A stretch of 64,000 nucleotides of DNA from CAKVON01 sp902475665. GTDB taxonomy: Bacteria > Actinomycetota > Coriobacteriia > Coriobacteriales > Atopobiaceae. The translations under genes and the position numbers were made by a program. A model generated the notes under the pieces. That model saw only the letters and a program-made list of their open reading frames with translations, did no database searches and was not told the DNA's origin. Shown here piece after piece: positions 15,431-24,782 of this stretch. The stretch covers positions 169,057-233,056 of the forward strand of contig JAWQCY010000003.1 in the NCBI GenBank assembly GCA_036321795.1, given 5' to 3'. The first letter of the stretch is position 1; each line of letters starts with the position of its first letter.

Positions 15431-16797
15431 TACCTCGGATCACCGACCATGGGGCCACGGAGGTACCAGGTACGCGCCTCATCAACATGGACCGTTACCA
15501 TCTTGCCGACAACAGCCTCAGGGACAGTACCCTCTGGCAGTGAGAAATGTACGGTCTGGTTCTTGGGGCTATGGCCAACCATGACTCGATCATCGCTCTT
15601 GGAGATACCCTCGACGAGAACCTCCACATCACGATCAAGCTCAATTTGGCTCGCATCATAAGCAAGGTCTTGGACAAGCTTCGCAAGTCTGTCGAAGCGT
15701 TCCTGAATGACCTCATGAGGGGTCGGGTCGATAATCTTTGCAGCTGGAGTTCCAGGTCGCTTCGAGTAGATAAACGTATATGCCGAAGCAAAGCCAACCT
15801 CGCGCACGAGGGACAGCGTCTGCTCGAAATCAGCTTCCGTTTCGCCCGGGAAGCCAACGATAATATCAGTGGAGAGCGCGATGTCAGGCATTGCGACACG
15901 AATATCGTCGACAAGCTGCAGATAGTCCTCACGAGAATAATGACGATTCATCTTCTTGAGGACATTGGTTGATCCGCTCTGGACTGCCAGGTGCAACTGG
16001 GGCATAACGGCGGGCGTCTCCGCCATCGCGGCGATAGTTTCCGCCGAGAGATCCTTGGGGTGGGAAGAAGTGAAGCGAATGCGCTCGATGCCAGTCTCCC
16101 CCACCTTTCGAAGAAGCTCGGCAAAACGAGGCGCACCATAGCGGTCGCGACCGTAAGAATTGACGTTCTGCCCCAGAAGGGTAATCTCACGAACACCGTC
16201 ATCAACTAGGTGCTCAGCCTCGATTACAACGTCCTCGAAAATGCGGCTGTGCTCACGACCACGAACGTACGGAACGATGCAGTAGCTACAAAAGTTGTTG
16301 CATCCAGTCATAATCGGCAGCCAGGCATGAAAAGCCTGTGCCCTATGACTAGGCAGGTCAGAAGAGAAGCCCGTGTACGGCTCCTCAACGTCAGTCTCCA
16401 GAGCATGGCCCTTATCGGCAAAAGCACTAGAGAGAAGTGCTGGCAGGCTTGCGATTGCCTGAGTCCCGAAAACAACGTCGACGTTAGGAATGTGCTCGCG
16501 AATCTTATCGCCATCGCGCTGCGCGATACAGCCGCCGACGGCGACCACACGCTTGCCACAAGGGGGCTTTGGCGCGCTGACCATAGCAGAGACTTGTCCG
16601 TACAGACGGGTATCCGCCTTCTCCCTAACGCAACACGTCATATAGACGACTACATCGGCTTCTTCAGGAGATGCAACCTCAATAAGGCCAATTGAGTCAA
16701 GTAGGCCAGCGACACGCTCGGAATCATGCATGTTCATCTGGCAACCAAACGCCTTAACAATATAGGTTTTACCGACAAGCATCGGAAAGTCAGACAT
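15430..16797 (-). CDS. miaB: tRNA-i6A37 methylthiotransferase MiaB
   Basis: A radical-SAM enzyme converting i6A37 to ms2i6A37. In 455 residues the first cluster is held by Cys19, Cys55 and Cys90 (FGCQMNMHDSER, MTCCVREKAD, GGCIAQ) and the radical-SAM cluster by Cys166, Cys170 and Cys173 (GCNNFCSYC). A C-terminal TRAM domain ends the protein. ATG 16797 was chosen for the GGAGGC site, one base after the spoVS stop. MiaB differs from the RimO and MtaB proteins in this window by the NMHDSER start and by its miaA neighbour. Confidence 0.94.
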   Translation of the reverse strand: MSDFPMLVGKTYIVKAFGCQMNMHDSERVAGLLDSIGLIEVASPEEADVVVYMTCCVREKADTRLYGQVSAMVSAPKPPCGKRVVAVGGCIAQRDGDKIREHIPNVDVVFGTQAIASLPALLSSAFADKGHALETDVEEPYTGFSSDLPSHRAQAFHAWLPIMTGCNNFCSYCIVPYVRGREHSRIFEDVVIEAEHLVDDGVREITLLGQNVNSYGRDRYGAPRFAELLRKVGETGIERIRFTSSHPKDLSAETIAAMAETPAVMPQLHLAVQSGSTNVLKKMNRHYSREDYLQLVDDIRVAMPDIALSTDIIVGFPGETEADFEQTLSLVREVGFASAYTFIYSKRPGTPAAKIIDPTPHEVIQERFDRLAKLVQDLAYDASQIELDRDVEVLVEGISKSDDRVMVGHSPKNQTVHFSLPEGTVPEAVVGKMVTVHVDEARTWYLRGPMVGDPR

Positions 16798-16798
16798 C

Positions 16799-17116
16799 TT
16801 ATGCCTCCGTCCCCATCTTCTCCGCAACACCCTGCGAAGCTACTGGGGCGCTAATCCTGTGAACATATACAGCAATCTTTATGGCAGTACGATTCTCCCC
16901 GCCAATTTCAATATCAGAAAAAGTAGGAGCACAAGAGATGTCTACACCAGTAGGAATCAAGAAGCCCCTGGCTATAGCAATAGCCTTAATGGACTGATTA
17001 ACTGCACCAGCGCCAACACACTGCAAATTAACGGGAACATTGTCCTTAACCATGCCAGCAATTGCGCCGGCAACAGAAGCTGGCGAAGACTTACTCGAGA
17101 CCTTCAAGAATTCCAT
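16799..17116 (-). CDS. spoVS: Stage V sporulation protein S family (SpoVS)
   Basis: 105 residues. The segment LKVSSKSSPASVAGAIAGMV (about 4-23) and the AGAVNQSIKAIAIARGFL stretch are characteristic of SpoVS, a small protein with an Alba-like nucleic-acid-binding fold. In Bacillus it affects sporulation and septation. Coriobacteria do not sporulate, so its role here is unknown, perhaps in RNA or DNA binding. The spoVS-miaB order is the same as in Bacillus (rny-ymdB-spoVS-...-miaB). GGAG precedes ATG 17116. Confidence 0.92.
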   Translation of the reverse strand: MEFLKVSSKSSPASVAGAIAGMVKDNVPVNLQCVGAGAVNQSIKAIAIARGFLIPTGVDISCAPTFSDIEIGGENRTAIKIAVYVHRISAPVASQGVAEKMGTEA

Positions 17117-17224
17117 TACGTAACTCCAGTGCGAGAGTGGGATATTTACGGTTCGAATTAATCATTTGTTGCTTATGTTACGACAGATAGTCACAGCCCG
17201 CATGACAATATGCCTGCAATTAGC

Positions 17225-18307
17225 CTAATCATCCTTATCGAGGTCAAAGGTGACAGTGAGACGATTCTTGCTAACACGAACTTTGGGATCCGAGGCAAGG
17301 CGCAAGTAATACCTGCTTGCGATGAAATCGAAACCGCGCTCCATAATCCGAGAGAACTCCTCCGCATCCGACGAAGAAAGCCTAAGCCCTCGGCGGTCGC
17401 GTAGCAGATCTATCTCCTCATCAGATGAAGTGTCTTTGCGATGGAGTAAATGGGCAAGGACACTTCGTACAGGACGAATCTGCCCAGCAAGAATTCTATG
17501 AGCTGTTCGCTCCGACATGTCGAGACCAAGGGAAGCGGCCACCTCCATAAGCTCTTGCGCATCGGAAGCGGCGTAAAGCCTATGAGTAACTGGGAGCTCC
17601 TCAAGGTTGTCACAAAACAGAATGCGAGATCTGTCAACGTCGCTAGCAACTCGTTGACGTATGGTTGCAACTATCTCGGCGGGAGACCCAAGAAATACCT
17701 CGCATACACTCTTCTCTTCGAGAGCAAACTCGCAACAGGCCCTAATGATGTTGTGAGGGCCGCGTACGACCGACTGCTCTCCATCGTCATTCGTGCCGAC
17801 ACTCGGCCAGCTTGACTGATCCTTACGCTCGGAGAGTCTCGTAGCATCAGTAATCACACGAATGGAACAGCCAAGACCGGCACCGGAGTCCATTACAGAT
17901 GCAGATTCAGCATTTTCCCTAACAGAATAAAGGGCCATGCCCCTACCATGGACACCCCATCTGTCCATATGCATGGTTTCGAGCTTAGAAGTAACTCGAG
18001 CGTCAAACACTCGCTCTTGCATGTCAGAAGGAATGCCATCGCCATCATCCAGAAGAACAAGCGTGCGCTTATCAGCCTCTTTAGTCGTAGCAACAAAAAT
18101 CTTGCTCGCATGTGCGTCTCGAGAATTGCGAAGCATTTCAACGCATACATCCTCCACACAGCGGATGTCATGCTTTGCTTGCCTTCGCTCCGCCTCGGCA
18201 ACACGCAGGCGAACAAACCCTTCGCCGAGGTTTTCCTCGACACGAAGGGTTCGCTCGCCTGCTACAGAAGCGACAAAACCAAGGAGGTCTGAATCCTCCC
18301 GAGCCAT
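17225..18307 (-). CDS. GHKL (MutL/Hsp90-like) ATPase of unknown function
   Basis: 360 residues. The N-terminal half shows an intact Bergerat ATP-binding fold: EMLRNSRDAHASKI (57-70, with Glu57, Asn61, Asp64), DDGDGIP (87-93), RVTSK (104-108) and WGVHGRGMAL (117-126), followed by a strand-rich tail to about 155. The NSRDAHA, TSK and GxxGRG pattern is closest to MutL-type proteins rather than to histidine kinases. The second half (160-360) is helical, charged and unrecognised; no MutL endonuclease or dimerisation motif is visible. It lies between rny (9 bases downstream of its stop) and spoVS. Function unknown. Confidence 0.7.
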   Translation of the reverse strand: MAREDSDLLGFVASVAGERTLRVEENLGEGFVRLRVAEAERRQAKHDIRCVEDVCVEMLRNSRDAHASKIFVATTKEADKRTLVLLDDGDGIPSDMQERVFDARVTSKLETMHMDRWGVHGRGMALYSVRENAESASVMDSGAGLGCSIRVITDATRLSERKDQSSWPSVGTNDDGEQSVVRGPHNIIRACCEFALEEKSVCEVFLGSPAEIVATIRQRVASDVDRSRILFCDNLEELPVTHRLYAASDAQELMEVAASLGLDMSERTAHRILAGQIRPVRSVLAHLLHRKDTSSDEEIDLLRDRRGLRLSSSDAEEFSRIMERGFDFIASRYYLRLASDPKVRVSKNRLTVTFDLDKDD

Positions 18308-18316
18308 TATCTGCGC

Positions 18317-19870
18317 CTACTTGGCTACGTCGACAGCGCGGGACTCACGAATGACAACGACGCGAACCTGACCGGGGTACTCCATCTCGTCCTCGATTTG
18401 CTTCGCGATGTCATGGGCAAGAACCGTCGCCTCGGAATCGGACACCTTGCCTGGCTCAACCATGACGTGAAGCTCACGACCAGCCTGCATGGCATACGTG
18501 CGCTCAACTCCATCATGAGCGTTCGAGATCTCCTCAAGTTTCTCGAGACGCTTGATGTAATTCTCGGCAGACTCGCGACGAGCGCCAGGACGAGCGGCAG
18601 AAACAGCGTCAGCGGCCTGAACAAGAACATCAAGGACGCTGCTCGGCTCGACATCGGCATGATGCGCCTCAATGGCGTGGACAATCTCAGGTCGCTCACC
18701 ATAGCGACGAGCAAGATCAGCGCCAATCACGGCATGGGGGCCCTCAACCTCATGGTCAATGGCCTTACCAAGGTCGTGCAGCAAGCCAGCGCGCTTGTAC
18801 GGGACGGAATCAACGCCAAGCTCAGAAGCCATGATTCCACAAAGCTCGGAAACCTGAATTGAGTGCTGGAGAACATTCTGTCCAAAAGACGTGCGATACC
18901 TAAGCGCGCCAAGAGTCTTCACAATCTCGGGGTGCAGATCGTGAATGCCAGCATCAAAGGCAGCTTGCTCACCAGCCTCCTGAACCCTGTGAGCCACGAG
19001 CTCCTCGGCCTTCTTGTACATCTCCTCGATGCGTGCGGGGTGAATACGCCCATCAGCAATAAGGTTCTCAAGAGCAACGCGAGCGGTCTCCCTGCGAACA
19101 GGGTCGAAGCTGGAAAGAACGACGGTCTCGGGAGTGTCGTCGATGACGAGAGAGACACCGGAAACCTGCTCGAAGGTCCGAATATTACGGCCCTCACGGC
19201 CAATGATGCGGCCCTTGAGGTCATCGGAAGGAATGTGAACCGAAGTTACGGTAATCTCGCCAGCCTGATCGGCAGCACAACGCTGGATAGCGACGGAGAG
19301 AATCTCGCGGGCAGTCTTCTCAGATTCAGCCTTTACCCTGAGCTCAGAGTCACGAAGTATCTGAGCCTCCTCCTTGATGGTGTCCTGACGAACACGATCA
19401 AGGAGCTCACGATGAGCGTCGTCCTTTGTAAGGGAAGAGATTCGCTCAAGCTCTGTGGTCTGCTGCGTCACGAGCTCCTCGAGGTCGTTGCTGCGACGAT
19501 CTAGCTGACCCTGAAGACTGGAAAGCTGGTGCTCGCGCTTATCGAGCGCATCATTACGCCTATCGAGAGACTCCTCGCGCTGCATAATACGAGATTCAAG
19601 GGCACGAAGTTCGCCCTTGCGCTGCTTCTCCTCATTCTCGGAAGCCTGCTTGAGATGGAGTATCTCCTCCTTAGCCTCAAGAACAGCCTCTTTCTTAGCG
19701 GTTTCAGCCTGCCGGGTTGCCTCGGCGTGGATACGTTTTGCGTGCTCCTCGGCCTCGGCGACCTTAGAATTTGCCTCCTGGACACGTGCGGAGTTCTGGT
19801 TCTTTGCAACTGCATATGCAATCGCAGCACCAACCGCGAGACATACGATTCCGATGATTACAAATGGCAT
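18317..19870 (-). CDS. rny: Ribonuclease Y
   Basis: A membrane-anchored endoribonuclease that starts mRNA decay. 517 residues: N-terminal helix (1-22), a long charged coiled coil (about 25-200), a KH RNA-binding domain with GRIIGREGRNIRTFE, and an HD metal-phosphohydrolase domain with LLHDLGKAIDHE. GGAG precedes ATG 19870. A good promoter lies at 20006-20034, giving a leader of roughly 130 bases. Confidence 0.96.
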   Translation of the reverse strand: MPFVIIGIVCLAVGAAIAYAVAKNQNSARVQEANSKVAEAEEHAKRIHAEATRQAETAKKEAVLEAKEEILHLKQASENEEKQRKGELRALESRIMQREESLDRRNDALDKREHQLSSLQGQLDRRSNDLEELVTQQTTELERISSLTKDDAHRELLDRVRQDTIKEEAQILRDSELRVKAESEKTAREILSVAIQRCAADQAGEITVTSVHIPSDDLKGRIIGREGRNIRTFEQVSGVSLVIDDTPETVVLSSFDPVRRETARVALENLIADGRIHPARIEEMYKKAEELVAHRVQEAGEQAAFDAGIHDLHPEIVKTLGALRYRTSFGQNVLQHSIQVSELCGIMASELGVDSVPYKRAGLLHDLGKAIDHEVEGPHAVIGADLARRYGERPEIVHAIEAHHADVEPSSVLDVLVQAADAVSAARPGARRESAENYIKRLEKLEEISNAHDGVERTYAMQAGRELHVMVEPGKVSDSEATVLAHDIAKQIEDEMEYPGQVRVVVIRESRAVDVAK

Positions 19871-20005
19871 TTTGTTAAGCTCCCAAGGTGTGCGTTTCTC
19901 TAATGGTTCTGGAAACCGGCATACATAATCACGCCGGAACCCGCCATATGAGAGGCTCTCGTCACCTTGATGGGCAAAATACGCCCATGTTCTCCGACTT
20001 TCGTA

Positions 20006-20034
20006 AATATAAGAGTCAGCCTTAAGGCGGACAA
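20006..20034 (-). promoter_or_regulatory. Promoter of rny
   Basis: On the minus strand TTGTCC (20029-20034), a 17-base spacer and TATATT (20006-20011). This fills the 331-base stretch between recX and rny together with short inverted repeats such as ATGGGC/GCCCAT near 19976-19995; I see no gene in that gap. Confidence 0.6.
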
Positions 20035-20181
20035 GAAATATCTCAAATAGCTACTTAACTGTATGGTTACAGCCCACTTCTGTCAATCTGTAGTCATTAA
20101 ACAAATTGCAGGTAAAGATTGAAAAAACCAATACTCCACGAACTCTATAGCAGAAATCAAACAGCGAATGGAATGGTGAAG

Positions 20182-20850
20182 CTATTCGAAGTCCCCATCA
20201 TTCAAAGCCTTACGAACAGCGGAATTAGCAACTCCGTATGCAAATCCCTTCCCTACCAAGAAGCGCATCAACTTGCCGTAGGGGTCCTTTCCAGAAACCC
20301 TTTTTCGGAAAACCAAGTTGTAAGCCCTATCCACCTCCGAGTCAGGATCGAAAAACTCGTAGGGCCACCCCTCGACATCGTTGACATCAATTCCCCTCAA
20401 CGAAAGCTCGCGAGCGATTCTTCGCTCACCCCACCCCGCCGACAACTTCGACCTTATGTAAGCAGAGGCGAATCGACGGTCATCCACAAGCCCGCAAGCC
20501 ACCGCACGATCAAGAGCAGGCTCTACGATTGATGAGGTGAAGCCGTAATCACATAGTTTGGATGACAATTCAACACGAGAGTAATCACGTCTGTTCAATA
20601 ATTCCGAAAGCTTGTCCATGGCATGGTTAGTCTCGTAGCGCTTCAACTCAAATAATAGTTCCGCACGCGAGGAGGGCGTCAGACGACCGGACTCACGCGC
20701 CCTGTACATCGCTTTTGCCACGATGGCAGGAACTTGAATTTCCTCGACATCTTCGCCTTGCCAAATCATCAATGAGGCCCTAGGCTTGCGCTTCCCGAGC
20801 GAAGATGCACCACGCTCGGGAAGCGCCACCTGCCATGCAAACGAACTCAT
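20182..20850 (-). CDS. recX: Regulatory protein RecX
   Basis: Modulates RecA filaments. 222 residues, mostly helical, with the RecX three-helix repeats (LLNRRDYSRVELSSKL, VACGLVDDRRFASAYIRSKL, WGERRIARELSLRGI, KLMRFLVGKGFAYGVANSAV). ATG 20850 overlaps the recA stop (TGATG), which is the standard recA-recX coupling. A TTG three bases earlier is less likely. The first 60 residues are extra compared with short RecX proteins. Confidence 0.88.
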   Translation of the reverse strand: MSSFAWQVALPERGASSLGKRKPRASLMIWQGEDVEEIQVPAIVAKAMYRARESGRLTPSSRAELLFELKRYETNHAMDKLSELLNRRDYSRVELSSKLCDYGFTSSIVEPALDRAVACGLVDDRRFASAYIRSKLSAGWGERRIARELSLRGIDVNDVEGWPYEFFDPDSEVDRAYNLVFRKRVSGKDPYGKLMRFLVGKGFAYGVANSAVRKALNDGDFE

Positions 20851-21938
20851 CAAATTCCGGCGTCCTCGGTGACAATGGGCTCGCCGACTGGAACATCCGC
20901 GAAATCGAGCCCGCAGGCTACCCTGACCTTAGACTCGATTTCGAGAGAAAGATCGGGATTTGTGCGAAGGAATTCCTTGGCAGCCTCGCGACCCTGGCCA
21001 AGTCGCTCGCCCTCGTAGGTGTACCAGGCACCAGACTTGTTAATGATTTCGTAATCGACACCCATGTCAAGGAGAGAGCCTTCCTTGGAAATGCCCGTTC
21101 CGTACATGATGTCAAACTCGGCCTGCTTAAATGGAGGCGCAACCTTATTCTTGACAATCTTAACTCGCACCCTCGAGCCAACGATTTCGCCAGATTCCTT
21201 GATGTTGTCGATCTTTCGAATGTCCATACGAACCGACGAGAAAAACTTAAGCGCTCGTCCACCAGGAGTGGTCTCGGGGTTGCCGAACATAACACCAATC
21301 TTCTCGCGAAGCTGGTTAATAAAGATGCATGTTGTCTTTGACTTGGAGAGAGAGCCTGCAAGCTTTCGAAGAGCCTGGCTCATTAGGCGAGCCTGAAGGC
21401 CGACGGTGGTGTCGCCAATTTCTCCCTCGATCTCGGCCCTGGGAACAAGCGCGGCAACGGAGTCGACAACGATTACATCGATTGCGCCCGAGCGCACAAG
21501 CATGTCGCAAATCTCAAGACCCTGTTCGCCGGTATCAGGCTGGGAAATGAGAACGTCGTCAATATCAACGCCAATTCGAGCCGCATAACCAGGATCGAGC
21601 GCATGCTCCGCATCAATGAAGGCAACGACACCGCCCATTGCCTGAGCCTCGGCGAGAATCTCCAATGAAAGCGTCGTCTTACCCGAAGACTCGGGACCAT
21701 AGATCTCGATGATTCGTCCTCTGGGGACGCCACCGATACCAAGGGCGGCATCAAGCGCTACAGAACCGGTCGGAATGGCCTCGACCTCAAGGTCGGGACC
21801 ACCATCGCCGAATCGCATAATTGCGCCCTTGCCGAACTTCTTCTCAATCTCGGCCGTCGTGGCCTCAATCATCCTGTCGCGTTCCTCGCCAGTCGTTTTC
21901 TTATGAACCTCGCGAACGGGCGATTTACTCTTGGCCAT
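20850..21938 (-). CDS. recA: Recombinase RecA
   Basis: Strand-exchange ATPase and trigger of LexA self-cleavage. 362 residues with Walker A GPESSGKT (81-88), the MAW-like loop QPDTGEQGLEI, Walker B IDVIVVDSVAAL and loop L2 FINQLREKIGVMFGNPETTPGGRAL. A perfect LexA box lies 37-48 bases upstream of the ATG. GAAAGGA precedes the start. Confidence 0.98.
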   Translation of the reverse strand: MAKSKSPVREVHKKTTGEERDRMIEATTAEIEKKFGKGAIMRFGDGGPDLEVEAIPTGSVALDAALGIGGVPRGRIIEIYGPESSGKTTLSLEILAEAQAMGGVVAFIDAEHALDPGYAARIGVDIDDVLISQPDTGEQGLEICDMLVRSGAIDVIVVDSVAALVPRAEIEGEIGDTTVGLQARLMSQALRKLAGSLSKSKTTCIFINQLREKIGVMFGNPETTPGGRALKFFSSVRMDIRKIDNIKESGEIVGSRVRVKIVKNKVAPPFKQAEFDIMYGTGISKEGSLLDMGVDYEIINKSGAWYTYEGERLGQGREAAKEFLRTNPDLSLEIESKVRVACGLDFADVPVGEPIVTEDAGI

Positions 21939-21974
21939 TGAACGTCCTTTCCTCTAGACGCCATTAGTCTAATC

Positions 21975-21986
21975 GAACAGTTGTTC
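21975..21986. promoter_or_regulatory. LexA box of recA
   Basis: GAAC-AGTT-GTTC, a perfect inverted repeat identical in its half-sites to the best lexA-region box. Confidence 0.85.
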
Positions 21987-22120
21987 GCGGTCAACGAACA
22001 GCTAGATTCTCCCAAAGTGGAACAACAGACATCTTTACCTTAGCGGTCAGTAATCTAACAACATCGCTTCGCAAAAGTCCGTCTCGGGGAGGCTACCAGC
22101 CATTTCTTCGACACATTGGA

Positions 22121-22162
22121 AAAGTCCCCCATTGCAACGTTTGTTTCGTTGCAATGGGGGAC
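22121..22162 (-). terminator. Strong terminator after cinA
   Basis: A perfect 16-bp stem (22124-22139 with 22147-22162) and a 7-base loop, followed on the minus strand by TTTT. It separates the rimO-pgsA-cinA group from recA. Confidence 0.9.
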
Positions 22163-22191
22163 CATAAAATACATACCAAGTCACGTATGGA

Positions 22192-22746
22192 TTACCGCAC
22201 CATGCACTTATCGACAGACTCAAGCAAGAGATTCAAAGCGACCGATACCGCCTTACGACGGACCTCTTCTCTCGAGCCAGAAAACATACGCAGAACAGCG
22301 CGAACACCGCTGGGATTCTGCAGGCCGAACCAAACAGTCCCCACTGGCTTGCCCGGCTCAGCCCCACCAGGCCCTGCAATGCCGGTGACAGAGACGGCAA
22401 TGTCAACTCCAAGTACGCGCGAAGCCCCAGAGCACATCTGGGTCGCACACTCGGCCGAAACAGCGCCTACGGTATCAAGAGTGTCTTGAGAGACGCCAAG
22501 CACATCATGCTTGACAGAGAGCGCATAGCTCGCAACCCCACCGTATACGACTTGGGAAGACCCAGGGACAGCGGTAAGGGCACCGCTCACAAGCCCTCCC
22601 GTACAAGATTCGGCAGTCCCTAGGGAAACGCCGGCATCAATCGCCTTGCGCACGACATCAGATGCGAGGGAGCAAAGATCCTCCCATGAAGAATCCCCGA
22701 CATCGCCGTACTTCTCGACAGAAAGCTGAGAGGGAGAGCAACCCAA
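22192..22746 (-). CDS. cinA: CinA C-terminal domain protein (nicotinamide-nucleotide amidase)
   Basis: 184 residues corresponding only to the C-terminal amidase part of CinA, which hydrolyses NMN to nicotinate mononucleotide (PncC activity). Characteristic segments are GTAESCTGGLVSGALT (about 43-58), VYGGVASYAL and VSVTGIAGPGG. The N-terminal MoaB-like domain of full CinA is absent. It starts 2 bases after pgsA and lies next to recA, as in many Gram-positives. Confidence 0.9.
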   Translation of the reverse strand: MGCSPSQLSVEKYGDVGDSSWEDLCSLASDVVRKAIDAGVSLGTAESCTGGLVSGALTAVPGSSQVVYGGVASYALSVKHDVLGVSQDTLDTVGAVSAECATQMCSGASRVLGVDIAVSVTGIAGPGGAEPGKPVGTVWFGLQNPSGVRAVLRMFSGSREEVRRKAVSVALNLLLESVDKCMVR

Positions 22747-22748
22747 GA

Positions 22749-23387
22749 CTAGTCCTCCCCCAGGGCATCCTTGGACTTCATGAAATAGTCAATGCCAGAC
22801 CAGGCGGTCAGGGCCATCGCCGCGATGAACATAACGTGGCAGAAAAGCAGCAGGCCAAAGGCAAACGTGGACTGCGGAAGGGTCATGACCAACATATAGC
22901 CGCAGAGGGAAATCATGGTAGTGGCGGTCTTCCACTTACCAAGGTTGCTGGCGGCAATGACCGTTCCCTTACTGGCAACGACCATCCTCAAACCGGAAAC
23001 CAAGAACTCACGAGCAACCACGATGACTACGGCAGCGACGGGAATGATGCCGTAGGAGAGGAGCCAAACCATGCCGGTAACGACAAGCAGCTTGTCGGCA
23101 ATCGGGTCGAGGAACTTGCCGAAGACGGTAACCTCTCCCCTGCTGCGCGCAAGATAGCCGTCGATCTTGTCGGTAAGCGAAAGGAAGACATAGACCGCAA
23201 AGACGACAATACCGCCCCAGGCGATGCTCTTCCCGTCGCTCACAACAGTCAGGACTTCAGCCAGGAAAAGCCAGACCGGTACGAGAACAACGCGAACGCA
23301 GGTAACGATGTTCGCGGCGGTCCACTTGATACCGGACCCAGACTTCTGTTGGGTAGCCGTCTTGCCGTTAATGTTCTTCTGGGACAT
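22749..23387 (-). CDS. pgsA: CDP-diacylglycerol-glycerol-3-phosphate 3-phosphatidyltransferase
   Basis: Commits CDP-diacylglycerol to phosphatidylglycerol synthesis in the membrane. 212 residues, several helices, motif D73, D76-G77, A80-R81, G90, D94, D98 (LTDKIDGYLAR ... GKFLDPIAD). The pgsA-cinA-recA order is conserved widely and supports the PgsA name for this paralogue rather than for the one at 1109-1867. Confidence 0.93.
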   Translation of the reverse strand: MSQKNINGKTATQQKSGSGIKWTAANIVTCVRVVLVPVWLFLAEVLTVVSDGKSIAWGGIVVFAVYVFLSLTDKIDGYLARSRGEVTVFGKFLDPIADKLLVVTGMVWLLSYGIIPVAAVVIVVAREFLVSGLRMVVASKGTVIAASNLGKWKTATTMISLCGYMLVMTLPQSTFAFGLLLFCHVMFIAAMALTAWSGIDYFMKSKDALGED

Positions 23388-23411
23388 TTGAAACTTACCT
23401 CTCGATTCGTC

Positions 23412-24782
23412 TTAGTTGTTGTTCTCATCGTCGACGATGACGCCGACAAGCTCGTAGCAGAAGGAATCAACAAACTGGCAGGTGACCATGTCTCCGACGC
23501 AAGCATCGCCGGACTCGATGTGAACGGCCCCATCGCTGTCGGGAGCCTGAAACCAAGCATGGCCGACCAACTCGACACCATCGTCGCTCTTCTCGACACC
23601 GTCGATAATTACACGACCGATCTCGCCGACGTGCTTTGCAGTCGCTGAGAAGCCGAGCTCCTCGGTAAGGTCGACCAGGGCCTGGGTTCGAGCGGCCTTG
23701 GTATCCTCGTCCACCTGATTGTCCATCGCCGCGGCGATGGTGCCCTCTTCGGGCGAATAGGCGAAGACGGAGCAGTAGTCGAGCTCTTCGGCCTGGAGGA
23801 AGTCGACCAACTGGTCAAAGTCCCGCTCGGTCTCGCCAGGGAAACCAGCCATCGCAGTCGATCGAAGGACCATGCCTGGAATCTCGGAACGCAGGCGGTC
23901 GAACAGGTTGTGATACTCCTCGGGAGATCCGGACCTACGCATGCCCTTGAGAACGTCTGAAGAGCAGTGCTGGATTGGGATGTCGATGTACGGAAGGACC
24001 TCAGGCGTATCACGAATGGTGGCGACAAGCCTGTCGGTCATGCCCTCGGGCTGCAGGTACAGGACACGAACCCAACCGTCGAAGGGGCGGACGACCTCGG
24101 CAACACGCGCGAGAAGCCACGCAAGGTCAAGCTCGCCATCAAGATCATTCCCCCAGACACCAGTGTCTTGGCCGATAAGCACGACCTCGCGAACGCCACC
24201 CTCCATAAGGGTTTTGACCTCGGCAAGAATCTCGTCAGCGGGGCGAGAGGCATATCGACCACGGATGTAGGGAATCGCACAGAAGGAACAGAACCTGTTG
24301 CAACCGTCGGAAATCTTGACAAAGGCGCTTGCACCCTCGATTGTGCGAAGGGCACCATGGAGGGACGGAGTGGTGTCGACCCTCAGCCCGAGCACGCGAG
24401 AGACGACTTCGACGATCCCGTCCTCCTCATCGGTGCGGACAAACGCGGCAACCTCGGGGAGCTGATCGGGGAGATCCTCGCCATAGCGAGAGGGAACGCA
24501 TCCACACATGACGATTGGTTTGAGACGCACATCCTGCTGGACCTCTTCGGCGAGGGCAAGTGTGCATTCGATGCTCTCACTCGTTGCACTCGCGAGAAAT
24601 GCGCACGTGTTGACGATAACAAGGTCACTGTCGGCAACATCATCGGCATCTGCGAACCCTGCGTTGCGAAGAAGGGCGCGCATCCGATCGGTATCGACCT
24701 CGTTCTTGGCACAGCCAAGCGTGACGTAGCAGACGCGTCCGAGACACTTATCGGTAGTTGTTGAACTGGAGAGGCTGCCCAT
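23412..24782 (-). CDS. rimO: Ribosomal protein S12 methylthiotransferase RimO
   Basis: A radical-SAM enzyme that methylthiolates an aspartate of S12. 456 residues: Cys24, Cys60 and Cys95 for the auxiliary cluster (LGCAKNEVD, NTCAFL, CGCVPSRYG), the radical-SAM triad Cys161, Cys165, Cys168 (GCNRFCSFC) and a C-terminal TRAM domain. CAKNEVD and IPYIRGRYASRP are RimO-type. It overlaps the yajQ end by 35 bases, unless a slightly later start is used. Confidence 0.94.
   Translation of the reverse strand: MGSLSSSTTTDKCLGRVCYVTLGCAKNEVDTDRMRALLRNAGFADADDVADSDLVIVNTCAFLASATSESIECTLALAEEVQQDVRLKPIVMCGCVPSRYGEDLPDQLPEVAAFVRTDEEDGIVEVVSRVLGLRVDTTPSLHGALRTIEGASAFVKISDGCNRFCSFCAIPYIRGRYASRPADEILAEVKTLMEGGVREVVLIGQDTGVWGNDLDGELDLAWLLARVAEVVRPFDGWVRVLYLQPEGMTDRLVATIRDTPEVLPYIDIPIQHCSSDVLKGMRRSGSPEEYHNLFDRLRSEIPGMVLRSTAMAGFPGETERDFDQLVDFLQAEELDYCSVFAYSPEEGTIAAAMDNQVDEDTKAARTQALVDLTEELGFSATAKHVGEIGRVIIDGVEKSDDGVELVGHAWFQAPDSDGAVHIESGDACVGDMVTCQFVDSFCYELVGVIVDDENNN

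Noticed and set aside
17117..17224. A GGTTCGAATTA stretch resembling a tRNA T-loop upstream of spoVS
   Set aside because: No flanking stems pair; it is a chance match in the intergenic leader.
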